Part shown: piece by piece, positions 33,339 through 42,213 of the stretch
Layout: each line of letters starts with the position of its first letter
How positions within the stretch are numbered: position 1 is the first letter of the stretch
Assembly: GCA_963791905.1 (NCBI GenBank)
Contig: CAWBTX010000005.1
Coordinates: 62,001-126,000, forward strand
Direction of reading: 5' to 3'
Source: Gaiellasilicea sp963791905
GTDB lineage: Bacteria; Actinomycetota; Thermoleophilia; Gaiellales; Gaiellaceae
Length of the DNA: 64,000 bases
Program-made: the position numbers and the translations under genes
The notes under the pieces: generated by a model
Seen by the model: only the letters and a program-made list of their open reading frames with translations
Database searches by the model: none
Told to the model about the DNA's origin: nothing

Positions 33339-33803
33339 GTGAGGCGCGTCGCGCTCCTCTGCAGCCTGGGTCTGGTCTCCGTCGCAGCGGCGTTCGCGGC
33401 GTCGGCGCCGGCCGGGGGCGGCTGCGAGCCGACCTTGAACGACGGCGCCGGCCCCTTCTCCCGCGGCGCCCCGCCGCTCCGCGCCAAGATCGGCACCGGC
33501 CACGTCCTGACCGGCATCGTCCTCTCAACCGACTGCAAGCCGCTGGCAGGCGCCCGGGTCCAGCTCATGCAGTCCAATCGCAACTACGTCTACACGCGCG
33601 CGCTCAGCGGGACCGTAATCACGAACCGTGCCGGCCGCTTCCGGTACGAAGGGCCGCGGCCGACGTCGTCCAGCGGCCGCCCGGCGCACATCCACCTGCG
33701 CGTCATTGCCGACGAGCACGAGATCCTCTACGCGCGCTATGTGCCCGCGCCGGGCGCGCGTCGCGGGACGATCCGGCTCGTGCTCGAGCCGTCGGCCCTC
33801 TAG
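33339..33803 (+). CDS. Secreted protein with intradiol dioxygenase-like fold
   Basis: 154 residues from GTG 33339. A signal peptide (RVALLCSLGLVSVAAAFAASAPA) precedes a beta-sandwich resembling intradiol dioxygenases: LTGIVLSTDCKPLAGARVQLMQ, TNRAGRFRYEGP, and RPAHIHLRVIADEHEILYARYVP. The HIHLR motif is the dioxygenase His pair, but the Tyr ligands are unclear, so activity is uncertain. The Cys after the signal peptide is not in a good lipobox. It ends where the membrane protein gene on the other strand ends. Confidence 0.75.
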   Translation: MRRVALLCSLGLVSVAAAFAASAPAGGGCEPTLNDGAGPFSRGAPPLRAKIGTGHVLTGIVLSTDCKPLAGARVQLMQSNRNYVYTRALSGTVITNRAGRFRYEGPRPTSSSGRPAHIHLRVIADEHEILYARYVPAPGARRGTIRLVLEPSAL

Positions 33804-34201
33804 CGGCGCGCCAGCATCGCGCCGACGACCGCGCCGTAGGCGGCGTGGTCCGCGACCTGCGGCCAGAGCGGGAGCGCGCGCATGCGCGGGCAGCCTGCGG
33901 CCGACGACGCCGAGATCGACCGCGGCGATCGCGAGGCCCGCGGCCGCGCCGGGGACAGACCCCGGACACGTCCCTTCTGGAGCGCGACGGCCCACCCGAG
34001 GGAGAGAGCGAGGTGCACGGGCACCGCCGCGAGCACGAGCGGCAGCGTGCGCGACTCGCGCGGCAACAGGATCGACCCGGCGGCCTTCGTCGCCTCCAGC
34101 GGGTCGCGTCCTGCGGCGAGCGCGTACAGGGTTGACGGAAGGCCGCTCACGACGGCGGCTACGCAGCCGGCCGTGAGAGCGTCGCGTGCGTCTGCGGCCA
34201 C
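33800..34201 (-). pseudogene. Membrane protein gene broken by a REP-like repeat and a one-base shift
   Basis: From GTG 34201 the frame encodes a hydrophobic protein (AGCVAAVVSGLPSTLYALAAG, LVLAAVPVHLALSLGWAVAL). At the REP-like unit (33951-33974) the sensible reading moves to another frame (AAAGLAIAAVDLGVVGRRLP) and near 33888 it returns (RMRALPLWPQVADHAAYGAVVGAMLARR). The pieces together look like one small membrane protein of about 135 residues. The 5' end overlaps the HD-GYP gene. The family is not recognised. Confidence 0.55.
33951..33974. repeat. REP-like repeat inside a membrane protein gene
   Basis: GGGGACAGACCCC (33951-33963) abuts GGACACGTCCC (33964-33974). The minus-strand gene loses its frame at this point, so this copy looks like a true insertion. 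Confidence 0.65.
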
Positions 34202-35554
34202 GTCTCGACGATACGGCAGACAGCCTCGACCACCTCGGGGTCGAAGTGGGTGCCGGCGGAGCGGCGCAACTCGTCGATCGCCTCTGCCTCCGTGCGCGCG
34301 GCGCGGTACGGGCGGTCGGTCGTGATCGCGCTGAAGGCATCGCAACAGCACACGATGCGGGCGACGAGAGGAGTGTCGGTGCCGGCCAGTCCGTCCGGAT
34401 AGCCCGCTCCGTCCCAGCGCTCGTGGCAGGAACGCACGATGCGGCCGACGTCGCCGAGCAGGCCTCCCACCTTCTCGAGCAGCTGCTGGCCGATGACCGT
34501 GTGCGTCTGCATCAGCTCGCGCTCCTCGTCGGTGAGACGGCCGGGCTTCCGGATGATCTCGTTCGGGATCCGGATCTTCCCGACGTCGTGCAGCAGCGCG
34601 GCGAACTCGGCTCGACGGCGCTCGCGAGGGTCGAGGCCGAGCTCGTCGGCGACCGCCAGCACGAGGTCGACGACGTCGCGGCTGTGGCTGCCGGTGTACG
34701 CGTCGTCCGCCTCGACTACGTCGCCGAGGAGGAGCGCCGTGCCTCGGTAGGCCTGCCCGAGCTCGAGCGCATGGTCGATGCGCTGACGACGCTCGCGGGC
34801 GAAGTACGAGAGCAGCGCGACGAGGGGCAGGACCGCGAGGATCGCGGCTTCATGCGTCAGCGCGGCGAGCGCGACGACCAGCCCGATCGGGGCGAGCGCG
34901 AGGTCGACGCCCCAGGCGTACGGCATGTAGCGCAGCTGCTCGCGGGGCGCGATGCCGAGTGCGAAGCGCCCCCATGCGGCGGCACAGAGCCCGTCGACGG
35001 CGAACTGGGCGGCGAGCGCGAGCACGTACCAGGGCCAGTCGTCCCAGCTCGGGTCGCCGCCTCCGGCGATCACGAGGACGACGGCCGGGACCGACCGAAT
35101 GCCACGAGCTGAGGAGCGCCAGCGCGACGCGTTCGAGGCGCAGCTTGCCGGCGACGTTCTCGAGCCACGTGCCGAGCACGATTCCGAGCGCGACGCAGAG
35201 CGGCACCACCGCGGGAGGGAGCAGGAGAAGCATCGGCACGAGGACGAGCTCGGTGGCCGCGACGGCGCCCGGCCCGACCTCGAACGTGCAGAGCATGACC
35301 ACCGCGTACACGCCGACGAGCAGCGCGACGAGGAGCGGGCTCGGGAGCTCGCCCCGGGCGCTGTACGCGAGCGCGAAAGCGACGACCAGGAAGCCGCCGC
35401 CGAGGAGCCCGGTCGTCCAGACGTCGCGGCGCCCGAGCCGCTGGCCCATGCGGACGCGCGTCTGCTCGACCGTCTCGCTCTCGTGTGGATCGAGGTCGGC
35501 GCCGGTTCGGGGCGCGGGCGCGGCGAGAACAGGTGTCTCGATGGCCGCTCCCAT
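34159..35554 (-). CDS. Membrane-bound HD-GYP phosphodiesterase (frame break near 35090)
   Basis: Starting at ATG 35554 the protein has an N-terminal region with several hydrophobic segments (GLLGGGFLVVAFALAYSA, LLVALLVGVYAVVMLC, VLVPMLLLLPPAVVPLCVALGIVLG), then, after a one-base frame change near 35090, more membrane helices and an HD-GYP domain. The HD domain reads LLHDVGKIRIPNEIIRKPG, with HTVIGQQLLEKVGG, CHERWDGAGYPDGLAG and RIVCCCDAFSAITTDRPYR. HD-GYP proteins hydrolyse c-di-GMP. No GGDEF protein lies in the window. The shift equals one extra base. Confidence 0.85.
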
Positions 35555-35721
35555 ACATGCCGCGTATCGGCGTCCGAGAGGCCGGTCTGGAGCCGCGCCG
35601 GGTTCCGATTGCCTCGATCGAGGGATGCCGATCGCGCCCGTTTCACCCATCGGGGGGATGCCTCGCGGGCGATCGAGGTGATTCTGAGATCTGTACTGCG
35701 GCGATGGTCAGGAGGCGGCAC

Positions 35722-36359
35722 ATGACGGTAGTAAGGGGTCTTCGCGCGAAGGCACTGGTCGGGGCGGCGGTCGCGGTGTGCGCGGCGCTGACGATGGGCA
35801 CCGGGACGGCGAACGCAGCGGCCTCGTGTGAGGGCCAGACGAGCGAGCAGCCGTTCCTCCGTTTCCTCGATCCTCTGCCCTACACGCCCGTTCCGGGTGG
35901 CAGCTTCGAGGGCGCGCACGGCTGGCAGCTCTCGGGCGGCGCCCGCGTCGTGTCGGGCAACGAGCCCTTCTACGTCGCCGGCCGGACGCACCAGCGCTCG
36001 CTCTTCCTTCCCCCGGATCGTCGGCGACGAGCCCGGCCGTCTGCGCCGGCATCCTGCACCCGACGTTGCGCTTCTTCGCGACCGGCGGCTCGCTGACGGC
36101 GCCGCTCCGGATCGACGCCGTCGCCACCGACCCGGTGCTCGGCTTGGTCAAGACGATCCCGCTCGTCCATCCGGTGATGCCGGTGTGGCTGGCCACCCTG
36201 CCGTTGCCTCTGCTCGTCAACCTCGGGGGAGTCCTCGAGCTGGACGCCGACCGGAGCCTCACGACACAGCTCTCGTTCCGCTTCTCGAACCCCAGCCGGC
36301 TGCTCGGCGCCGCCTGGAAGGTCGACGACGTCTACGTCGACCCCTGGATCATCCGCTAG
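35722..36359 (+). CDS. Exported protein of unknown function (frame break near 36012)
   Basis: ATG 35722 has AGGAGG at 35710-35715. A signal peptide (RAKALVGAAVAVCAALTMGTGTANAAA) is followed by SCEGQTSEQPFLRFLDPLPYTP and FEGAHGWQLSGGARVVSGNEPFYV. The reading then changes by one missing base in a run of C (about 36010-36015) and continues as LRFFATGGSLTAPLRIDAV to KVDDVYVDPWIIR. Together about 210 residues form a beta-rich secreted domain, possibly carbohydrate-binding-like. No family is recognised. Confidence 0.7.
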
Positions 36360-36393
36360 CGAGGCGGCGCGGGGCAGCGGCGAGGCGCCGCGC

Positions 36394-36399
36394 TAGATT
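36394..36399 (+). promoter_or_regulatory. -10 hexamer TAGATT before ltrA-like gene
   Basis: The hexamer is 6 bases before ATG 36406; GGAG also lies in the spacer, so either leaderless or short-leader translation is possible. Confidence 0.4.
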
Positions 36400-36405
36400 G
36401 CGGAG

Positions 36406-37575
36406 ATGGCGGCGACGCGCATCTCCGCGAGCGTGCGGGCGGATGCCGACGAGCGTGTCACGCCGCTCGAGCTCTTCTTCGACCTGATCTTCGTCTTCGC
36501 CGTCACCCAGGTGACGGCGGTGATCACCGACGACCCGACCTGGGCGGGGCTGCTGCGCGGGCTCCTCATCCTCACCATGCTCTGGTGGGCCTGGGCCGCC
36601 TACGCCTGGCTGACGAACATGATCGATCCCGAGGAGGGCGTTGTCCGGCTCGTGATGTTCGGGGCGATGGCGGCGATGTTGGTCGCATCGCTGGCCGTCC
36701 CGGACGCGTTCGGCGACGACGCGCTGCTCTTCGCCTGCGCCTATGCGTTCGTGCGGGTCGCCCACCTCGGGCTCTATGCGGTCGCAGGACGGGGCGACCG
36801 GGACCTGCTCGCCGCGCTCGCTCGCCTCGGCGCCGGCTCCGCGGTCGGCATCGTCCTGCTCTTCGTCGCCGCCGGGCTCGACGGGCGCGCGCAAGTGGCG
36901 GTGTGGGTCGTCGCGGTCGTCGGCGATCTTGCGGGCGCCTGGATCGGCGGTGGCAGTGGCTGGCGGCTCTCGCCCGGCCACTTCGCCGAGCGGCACGCGC
37001 TGATCGTGATCATCGCCCTCGGCGAGTCGATCGTCGCGGTCGGGGTCGGCGCGACGGACGTTCTGACGACGGGCGTCGTCACCGCAGCCGTCCTCGGCCT
37101 CGCCGTCGCGGCCGCGCTCTGGTGGCTCTACTTCGACGTCGTCGCGATCGTCGCCGAGCGCCGGCTCACCGAGCGCACGGGCAGCGACCAGCTGAGGATG
37201 GCCCGCGACTCCTACACGTACCTGCACCTGCCGATGGTGGCGGGAATCATCCTCGTCGCGGTCGCAATGAAGAAGACGCTGGCGCACGTCGGCGATCCGC
37301 TCGAGCTCGTGCCTGCGGTGACGCTCTGCGGCGGCGTCGCGCTCTATCTCGCCGCCCACATCCTCTTCCGGCTGCGCAACGTCGGCTCGTTGAACCGGCA
37401 GCGGCTCGTGGTCGCCGTCCTGCTGCTCGCGTTTCTCCCGCTGGCCGTCGAGTTGCCTGCGCTCGCAACGCTCGCAATCGTCGCCGGGCTCCTCGCGGCG
37501 CTGATCGCGTACGAGGCGCTCCACTTCGCGGCGGCTCGCGACCGCGTCCGGCATCCCGCAGGGGCCTCCACGTAG
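36406..37575 (+). CDS. Low-temperature requirement A (LtrA) family membrane protein
   Basis: 389 residues, about ten hydrophobic helices. Signature VTPLELFFDLIFVFAVTQVTAVI at the N-terminus, WWAWAAYAWLTNMIDPE, and HFAERHALIVIIALGESIVAVGVG. LtrA proteins were named from a Listeria cold-growth mutant; their molecular role is unknown. The next gene begins at or within its stop codon, so the two are likely co-transcribed. Confidence 0.93.
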   Translation: MAATRISASVRADADERVTPLELFFDLIFVFAVTQVTAVITDDPTWAGLLRGLLILTMLWWAWAAYAWLTNMIDPEEGVVRLVMFGAMAAMLVASLAVPDAFGDDALLFACAYAFVRVAHLGLYAVAGRGDRDLLAALARLGAGSAVGIVLLFVAAGLDGRAQVAVWVVAVVGDLAGAWIGGGSGWRLSPGHFAERHALIVIIALGESIVAVGVGATDVLTTGVVTAAVLGLAVAAALWWLYFDVVAIVAERRLTERTGSDQLRMARDSYTYLHLPMVAGIILVAVAMKKTLAHVGDPLELVPAVTLCGGVALYLAAHILFRLRNVGSLNRQRLVVAVLLLAFLPLAVELPALATLAIVAGLLAALIAYEALHFAAARDRVRHPAGAST

Positions 37576-38555
37576 CGCGGCTCGGCCCCGACCTGCCGGA
37601 CGGGCTGCGTGCGGCGACGGACGAGCTCGTCGCCGGCGTCGGACGCGGCCGGGTCGAGACCGCGGCCCAGCGGCTTTCGGAGGCCTACCGTGCCAAGGGC
37701 ACGTCGGCGGCCCGCGCGGCCAGCACGGAGGCGGACGTGGCCGCGTACGTCGCTTACCGGGCGCCCGCGACCTACGCGGCGGCGATGCACGTGCTCGCGC
37801 GGCTCGCCGAGCAACGGCCCGACTGGCGGCCGCGCTCGCTCCTCGACGTCGGCGCTGGCCCGGGCGTCGCCAGCTGGGCCGCCGCCGCCGTGTGGCCCGG
37901 GCTCGAGCACGTGACCCTCGTCGAAGCGGAGCCCGAGATGATCCGCGCCGGCCGAACGCTCGCGGCCGCCGCGCCGGCGAGGGCGCTGCGCGAGGCCTCC
38001 TGGGTGCAGGCCGATGCTGCCGAGAGCGGCGAGCGTGCCGAGCTCATCCTCGTGTCATACGTGCTGAACGAGCTGCCTCCGGGCGCCGTCGGGCCGCTCG
38101 CGCGGAGGCTCTGGGAGCAGACCGAGGACACGATCGTCCTCGTCGAGCCGGGGACTCCCGACGGCTACCGGGTTGTGCTGGCCGTCCGCGACACAGTGCT
38201 CGCCGCCGGCGGCTTCACGGTCGCGCCATGCCCGCACGACCTTCCCTGCCCGCTGCCGAACGGCGACTGGTGCCACTTCGCCGCACGCCTGCCGCGCAGC
38301 GAGGCCCATCGCGCCGCGAAGGGGGTCACACGCGGCTTCGAGGACGAGAAGCTGTCGTACGCCGTGCTCGCACGGACCCGGCAGCCGCGCGCGACGTCAC
38401 GCGTGATCCGGCAGCCGCTGATCCGGTCCGGCCACGTCTACATCGACCTCTGCGAGCCCGCCGGCGTGCGACGGGCGCTCGTCACCCGCCGCGACAAGGA
38501 GGACTATCGCCGGGCGCGGAAGGCCGCCTGGGGCGACGCGCTCGAGCTCTCTTAG
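37572..38555 (+). CDS. Rsm22-family (METTL17-like) methyltransferase
   Basis: About 327 residues. N-terminal helical part (LRAATDELVAGVGRGRVETAAQRLSEAYR), SAM fold LLDVGAGPGVASWAAAAVWP and VSYVLNELPPG, and the Cys cluster PCPHDLPCPLPNGDWCHF that binds an Fe-S cluster in METTL17/Rsm22. These proteins assist assembly of the small ribosomal subunit. No normal start codon is seen; GTA 37572 is the last codon before the conserved region and overlaps the LtrA stop, so a base error at the start is possible. It overlaps the GNAT gene tail to tail by 4 bases. Confidence 0.85.
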   Translation, partial: VARLGPDLPDGLRAATDELVAGVGRGRVETAAQRLSEAYRAKGTSAARAASTEADVAAYVAYRAPATYAAAMHVLARLAEQRPDWRPRSLLDVGAGPGVASWAAAAVWPGLEHVTLVEAEPEMIRAGRTLAAAAPARALREASWVQADAAESGERAELILVSYVLNELPPGAVGPLARRLWEQTEDTIVLVEPGTPDGYRVVLAVRDTVLAAGGFTVAPCPHDLPCPLPNGDWCHFAARLPRSEAHRAAKGVTRGFEDEKLSYAVLARTRQPRATSRVIRQPLIRSGHVYIDLCEPAGVRRALVTRRDKEDYRRARKAAWGDALELS

Positions 38556-39100
38556 CTGAGCTTCTTGAGCATGTGGATGTCGTCCGGCTCGAGCTCGTAG
38601 AGCTCCGGCAGCGGCTGGGCCATCGGCTCGAACCCGCGCCCGCGGTAGAACCGCACGGTGTTGCCGGACTGCGTGGACGAGACGACCATCACCTCATCGC
38701 CGTGCTCCCGGGCGAGGCGCTCGAGCTCCGCGGCGAGCTGCACGCCGATGCCTCGGCCTCGGTGGCTCTGATTCACGTACAGGTAGGCGAGCTGCGCGAT
38801 GCCTGGCCGGAGACCGGGCTTCACGAGCCCGATCCCGACGAGCCGCTCGCCCTCGTACGCGCACACGCCGATCCCGCCCGCCGCGAGATACCGCTCGCAC
38901 TCGGCACGCTGGTACGCGACCGAGTGCTCGCCGTCCCCTTCGGAGCTCCAGGGCGGTGCGCTCCAGTCGCCCGTCTGCGGTTCGAGGCGGACACCGTGCT
39001 GCACGAACCGGGTCTCGACGCGCTCGGTCCGGTCGATCTCGCCGAGCCGGTCGAGATCGGCGGCGACGAGTCGCCGATATGCGATCTGAGCTCGCGTCAT
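38552..39100 (-). CDS. GNAT family N-acetyltransferase
   Basis: 182 residues from ATG 39100 (ATG 39121 is also in frame). The acetyl-CoA binding motif reads YVNQSHRGRGIGVQLAAELERLA, preceded by GERLVGIGLVKPGL, and the C-terminal NTVRFYRGRGFEPM. Substrate unknown. Divergent from the glycoside hydrolase gene. Confidence 0.9.
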   Translation of the reverse strand: MTRAQIAYRRLVAADLDRLGEIDRTERVETRFVQHGVRLEPQTGDWSAPPWSSEGDGEHSVAYQRAECERYLAAGGIGVCAYEGERLVGIGLVKPGLRPGIAQLAYLYVNQSHRGRGIGVQLAAELERLAREHGDEVMVVSSTQSGNTVRFYRGRGFEPMAQPLPELYELEPDDIHMLKKLS

Positions 39101-39192
39101 TGCCGGGTGCCCCAGCCCCACATAATCCGAATCATGTGCTCATCGCAGGGCGGTCGCTCGAGCTCAAGGCCCGGCTTGGGCGGGCGGACGCC

Positions 39193-40119
39193 GTGACAGG
39201 TGATGTGCCAGGCCGGTTCGAGTCGATCCGCGGCGTCAACTACGTGCCCTCCAATGCGGTCAACGCCACCCAGATGTGGCTGGAGTTCGACCCGATAACG
39301 ATCGATCGCGAGTTGCGCTTCGCCGAGGCGCTTGGGCTGAACAGCCTTCGGGTCTTCATCCAGTACGTGGTCTACGAAGACGACGCCACTCGTCTGCTCG
39401 AGCGTCTCGACGCCTTCCTCGAGCTGGCGAGCGGCCACGGCCTCTCGGTCATGCCGGTCTTGTTCGACGATTGCTGGTTGGCGGAACCGTTCTTGGGCGA
39501 CCAGGCGCCGGAGCCGCGGCCAGGGATTCATAACCCGTACTGGCAGAGCTCGCCGGGCAAGCGTCGGACGAGCCTTGCCTTTCGTCCTGCTCTGCGGCGC
39601 TATGTCGAGGATCTTCTCAGCCGGTTCGGCGGCGATCGGAGGATCATCGCCTGGGACCTCTTCAACGAGCCGCAGTCCACCGGCTCCAGCGTGGCGCTGA
39701 CTCGTGACGTCTTCGCGTGGGGACGAAGCGTCGCTCCGTCGCAGCCTCTGACCGCGTGCTGGTACGGGGCGCTGCTCTCCGACATCACCTCGATCCACTT
39801 CTACGTCTCCCCCTCGGGCGAGCCCGACGAAGCTCGACGCGTGATCGAGTCGGCGAAGTCGTTCGGCCGGCCCGTCGTCGCCACCGAAGCCCTCGGCCGG
39901 CCGAACCACGGCGAGCTGCACGAGATCCTTCCGCTCTTCCACGAGAGTGGAATCGGCTGGTACCTCTGGGAACTGATGATCGGGGCTGACCAAGCCAGAT
40001 ACCAGTGGCCGAACTCGCCGCCTGTCGCCGAAGGGATCGTCTTCCAGGGGCTGCTCTATCCGGACGGAGTTCCCTACAGCGAGGACGAAATCGCCCTGAT
40101 CCAAGGTTCAGACAGGTGA
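39193..40119 (+). CDS. Glycoside hydrolase, GH5-like (cellulase/xylanase clan)
   Basis: 308 residues from GTG 39193 (GTG 39135 and GTG 39205 are alternatives). TIM-barrel features: GVNYVPSNAVNATQMW, DRELRFAEALGLNSLRVFIQYVVY, VMPVLFDDCWLAEPF, acid/base Glu in AWDLFNEPQS and nucleophile Glu in VVATEALGRP. No signal peptide is seen, so it may act inside the cell on oligosaccharides. Ends 64 bases before the MBL gene end, with a hairpin between. Confidence 0.85.
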   Translation: MTGDVPGRFESIRGVNYVPSNAVNATQMWLEFDPITIDRELRFAEALGLNSLRVFIQYVVYEDDATRLLERLDAFLELASGHGLSVMPVLFDDCWLAEPFLGDQAPEPRPGIHNPYWQSSPGKRRTSLAFRPALRRYVEDLLSRFGGDRRIIAWDLFNEPQSTGSSVALTRDVFAWGRSVAPSQPLTACWYGALLSDITSIHFYVSPSGEPDEARRVIESAKSFGRPVVATEALGRPNHGELHEILPLFHESGIGWYLWELMIGADQARYQWPNSPPVAEGIVFQGLLYPDGVPYSEDEIALIQGSDR

Positions 40120-40160
40120 GGCTCCCGACTCGCTGAAAACCTCCGACCCGCCGCTCGGAA

Positions 40161-40178
40161 TCGCACGTTCGCGTGCGA
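40161..40178. terminator. Bidirectional hairpin terminator
   Basis: TCGCACG-TTCG-CGTGCGA, a perfect 7-bp stem with a UUCG tetraloop, followed by GACTTTAC. It lies between two convergent genes (GH5-like and MBL), the usual place for a shared terminator. Confidence 0.6.
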
Positions 40179-40182
40179 GACT

Positions 40183-41031
40183 TTACGGGAGGTCGAGCGT
40201 CATACCCTCGCGAGCGGCGACGGGCGGCTCTCCCAAGGCGCCATCCCAGAGCTCGCGGGCGCGCTCGACGAGTCCGTCCACGTCGTCGTCCGACCGGTCC
40301 GGGTCGTGATGAAACAGCACGAGGCGGCCGGCGTCGGAGAGGCGCGCGAACTCGACGGCGTGCGCAACGCTCGAGTGCCCCCAGCCCACGCGAGACGGGT
40401 ACTCGGGCTCGCTGAACTGGCAGTCGTGGAAGAGCAGGTCGACGCCCTCGGCGATCGCGTGCCCGGAAATCCACTCCGGGTCGAGGTCTGCGAGCTCGAC
40501 GCCGAGGACGGGCTCGTGGTCCGGGATGTACGCCAGAGCGCTCCCGTTCATCGAGAGGCGATAACCGAGGGTCGGTCCCGGGTGGGAAACGCGCTGGGCG
40601 TCGATCCGAACACCCTCGATCTCCCACGGCTCGTGGGGCACGTCGTGGAACGTGACGGCCGCCGGCGTGTCGGCGAGATCGATCGGGAACAGGGGCGGCG
40701 AGAACGCCCGCACGATCCGCTCCTCGAGCGTGTGCAGCGGTGAGGGCGGACCCCAGATGTGCAGCTCGCTGTCGGCGTGCCAGAACGGGGCGAAGAACCG
40801 CAGACCTTCCACATGGTCGAGGTGCAGATGTGTCAGCAGAACGTGCACGGGGCCGTCGCGGTCGAGCTGCGCGCCGAGCTGCCTGACTCCCGTGCCGGCG
40901 TCGAGGATGAGCAGGCCGCCGTCGCCGGTTCTGACCTCGACGCACGGGGTGTTGCCGCCGAACCGGACGGTCGCCTCGCCCGGCGTGGGGATCGACCCGC
41001 GGCATCCCCAGATCCTCGCGCTGAGAGACAT
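40183..41031 (-). CDS. MBL-fold metallo-hydrolase
   Basis: 282 residues. The metal motif is LLTHLHLDHVEGL (HxHxDH), with RFGGNTPCVEV at the N-terminus and LLFHDCQF, then SVAHAVEFARLSDAGRLVLFHHDPDRSDDDVD. It belongs to the PhnP/RNase Z-like or cyclic-phosphodiesterase side of the family. Its start directly follows the stop of the PAS gene (1-base gap), so the two form an operon, PAS first. Confidence 0.9.
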   Translation of the reverse strand: MSLSARIWGCRGSIPTPGEATVRFGGNTPCVEVRTGDGGLLILDAGTGVRQLGAQLDRDGPVHVLLTHLHLDHVEGLRFFAPFWHADSELHIWGPPSPLHTLEERIVRAFSPPLFPIDLADTPAAVTFHDVPHEPWEIEGVRIDAQRVSHPGPTLGYRLSMNGSALAYIPDHEPVLGVELADLDPEWISGHAIAEGVDLLFHDCQFSEPEYPSRVGWGHSSVAHAVEFARLSDAGRLVLFHHDPDRSDDDVDGLVERARELWDGALGEPPVAAREGMTLDLP

Positions 41032-41032
41032 G

Positions 41033-41443
41033 TCAGTCGTCGCCCGGGGTTGATTCCCAGAAGAGCGCGATCATGCCCACGAACTCCGTTGGGGATGCAA
41101 AGAGCGGCACCCCTGTCACCGAGAGCAGCCTGCGCTCACCGTCGAGGCCGGTCATCCAGACCTTGCCGTGCGCCGGTCGACGTTCCACGAGCGCGATGCC
41201 CGCAGCCAGTCGCTCCATCGGCATCGGACTCCCGTCGAGGTCTTCGAGCCGAAACTGGGCTGCCCACCCCTCGGCGTGCATCGCACCGGCCTCGGAGAAG
41301 GTCCGCCCGAGGATCTCCTCGGCGGGCTCGTTGTAGAACACGAGCTCCCCGGTCGCGTCGGCGATGAATGTCGCCGTTGCGAGCTGCGAGGCCAGCTCGC
41401 GCGCGAGGATGAGAGCGAGGTGCTTCTGCGGCCTGCCTTCCAC
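41033..41443 (-). CDS. Single PAS-domain protein
   Basis: 136 residues from GTG 41443. PAS core: LATATFIADATGELVFYNEPAEEILGRTFSEAG to RRLLSVTGVPLFASPTEFVGMIALFWE. No output domain is attached. A TAGGGT hexamer lies 8 bases before the GTG. It is followed by the MBL hydrolase gene with a 1-base gap, suggesting that the PAS domain senses a ligand for, or modulates, the hydrolase (inference). Confidence 0.85.
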   Translation of the reverse strand: MEGRPQKHLALILARELASQLATATFIADATGELVFYNEPAEEILGRTFSEAGAMHAEGWAAQFRLEDLDGSPMPMERLAAGIALVERRPAHGKVWMTGLDGERRLLSVTGVPLFASPTEFVGMIALFWESTPGDD

Positions 41444-41552
41444 TGGTCGGAACCCTAGTACTCGGCCGACGGGGCCGCGGCTGACTCGAAGGTGTATCGA
41501 AGCGAAGGATCGGCGTAGGATCCGCCTCCCATCCGAGAAGGAGGTTGGAGAG

Positions 41553-42065
41553 ATGCCACTTCTGCGCGGGCGCCGTGACGATGGCGGGACGAAGTACCAG
41601 ATGCGCGAGAAGATGTTTGCGATCGGCGACGATTTCTGGATCGAGAATGACGAAGGCGAGCGGGCGTTCAAGGTCAACGGCAAGGCGCTGCGAATCCGCG
41701 ACACCCTCGTGCTGGAGGCGCGCTCTGGCGAGGAACTCTTCTCGATCCAGGAGAAGAAGCTGAGCGTGCGGGACAAGATGGAGATCGAGCGCGATGGCAA
41801 GACGGTCGCGACGGTCAAGAAGGCGTTGTTCACCCCGTTGCGCGAACGGTTCTCGATCGAGGTCGATGGTGGCGAGGACATGGAGGCGAAAGGGAACATC
41901 GTCGACCACGAATACGAGATCGAGCGGGGCGGCGACAAGGTCGCCGAGGTGTCGAAGCGCTGGTTTCGGATCAGGGACACCTACGGCATCGAGATCGCAC
42001 CCGACCAGGACGAAGCGCTCATCCTTGCCGCGACGGTCTGCATCGACCAGATGACCCACGACTAG
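41553..42065 (+). CDS. LURP-one-related (Tubby-like) protein
   Basis: 170 residues from ATG 41553 with AAGGAGG about 10 bases upstream. A repeated beta pattern, KYQMREKMFAIGDDFWIENDEGERAFKVNGKALRIRDTL, ELFSIQEKKLSVRDKMEIERDG and the following strands, matches LURP-one/YxjI proteins, which have a Tubby C-terminal fold and may bind phosphoinositides or membranes. No membrane segment. The function is unknown in bacteria. Confidence 0.9.
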   Translation: MPLLRGRRDDGGTKYQMREKMFAIGDDFWIENDEGERAFKVNGKALRIRDTLVLEARSGEELFSIQEKKLSVRDKMEIERDGKTVATVKKALFTPLRERFSIEVDGGEDMEAKGNIVDHEYEIERGGDKVAEVSKRWFRIRDTYGIEIAPDQDEALILAATVCIDQMTHD

Positions 42066-42093
42066 AGCCCACGTCGCCGCAATGGCTCGTCCA

Positions 42094-42166
42094 TGCGCCC
42101 GGGAGGATTCGAACCTCCGACCCGCGGATTAGAAGTCCGCCGCTCTGTCCACTGAGCTACGGGCGC
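42094..42166 (-). tRNA. tRNA-Arg (anticodon TCT)
   Basis: A 73-base cloverleaf: acceptor GCGCCCG/CGGGCGC, D arm GCTC...GAGC, anticodon stem GCGGA/TCCGC with loop CTTCTAA, T arm with GTTCGAATC. CCA is not encoded. TACCCT (minus strand, 42175-42180) lies 8 bases before the 5' end and is the likely -10 element. Confidence 0.95.
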
Positions 42167-42213
42167 GCGCGGACAGGGTATCGGGGGCATCCGCCGGGCT
42201 CTATCGTCCCGGC

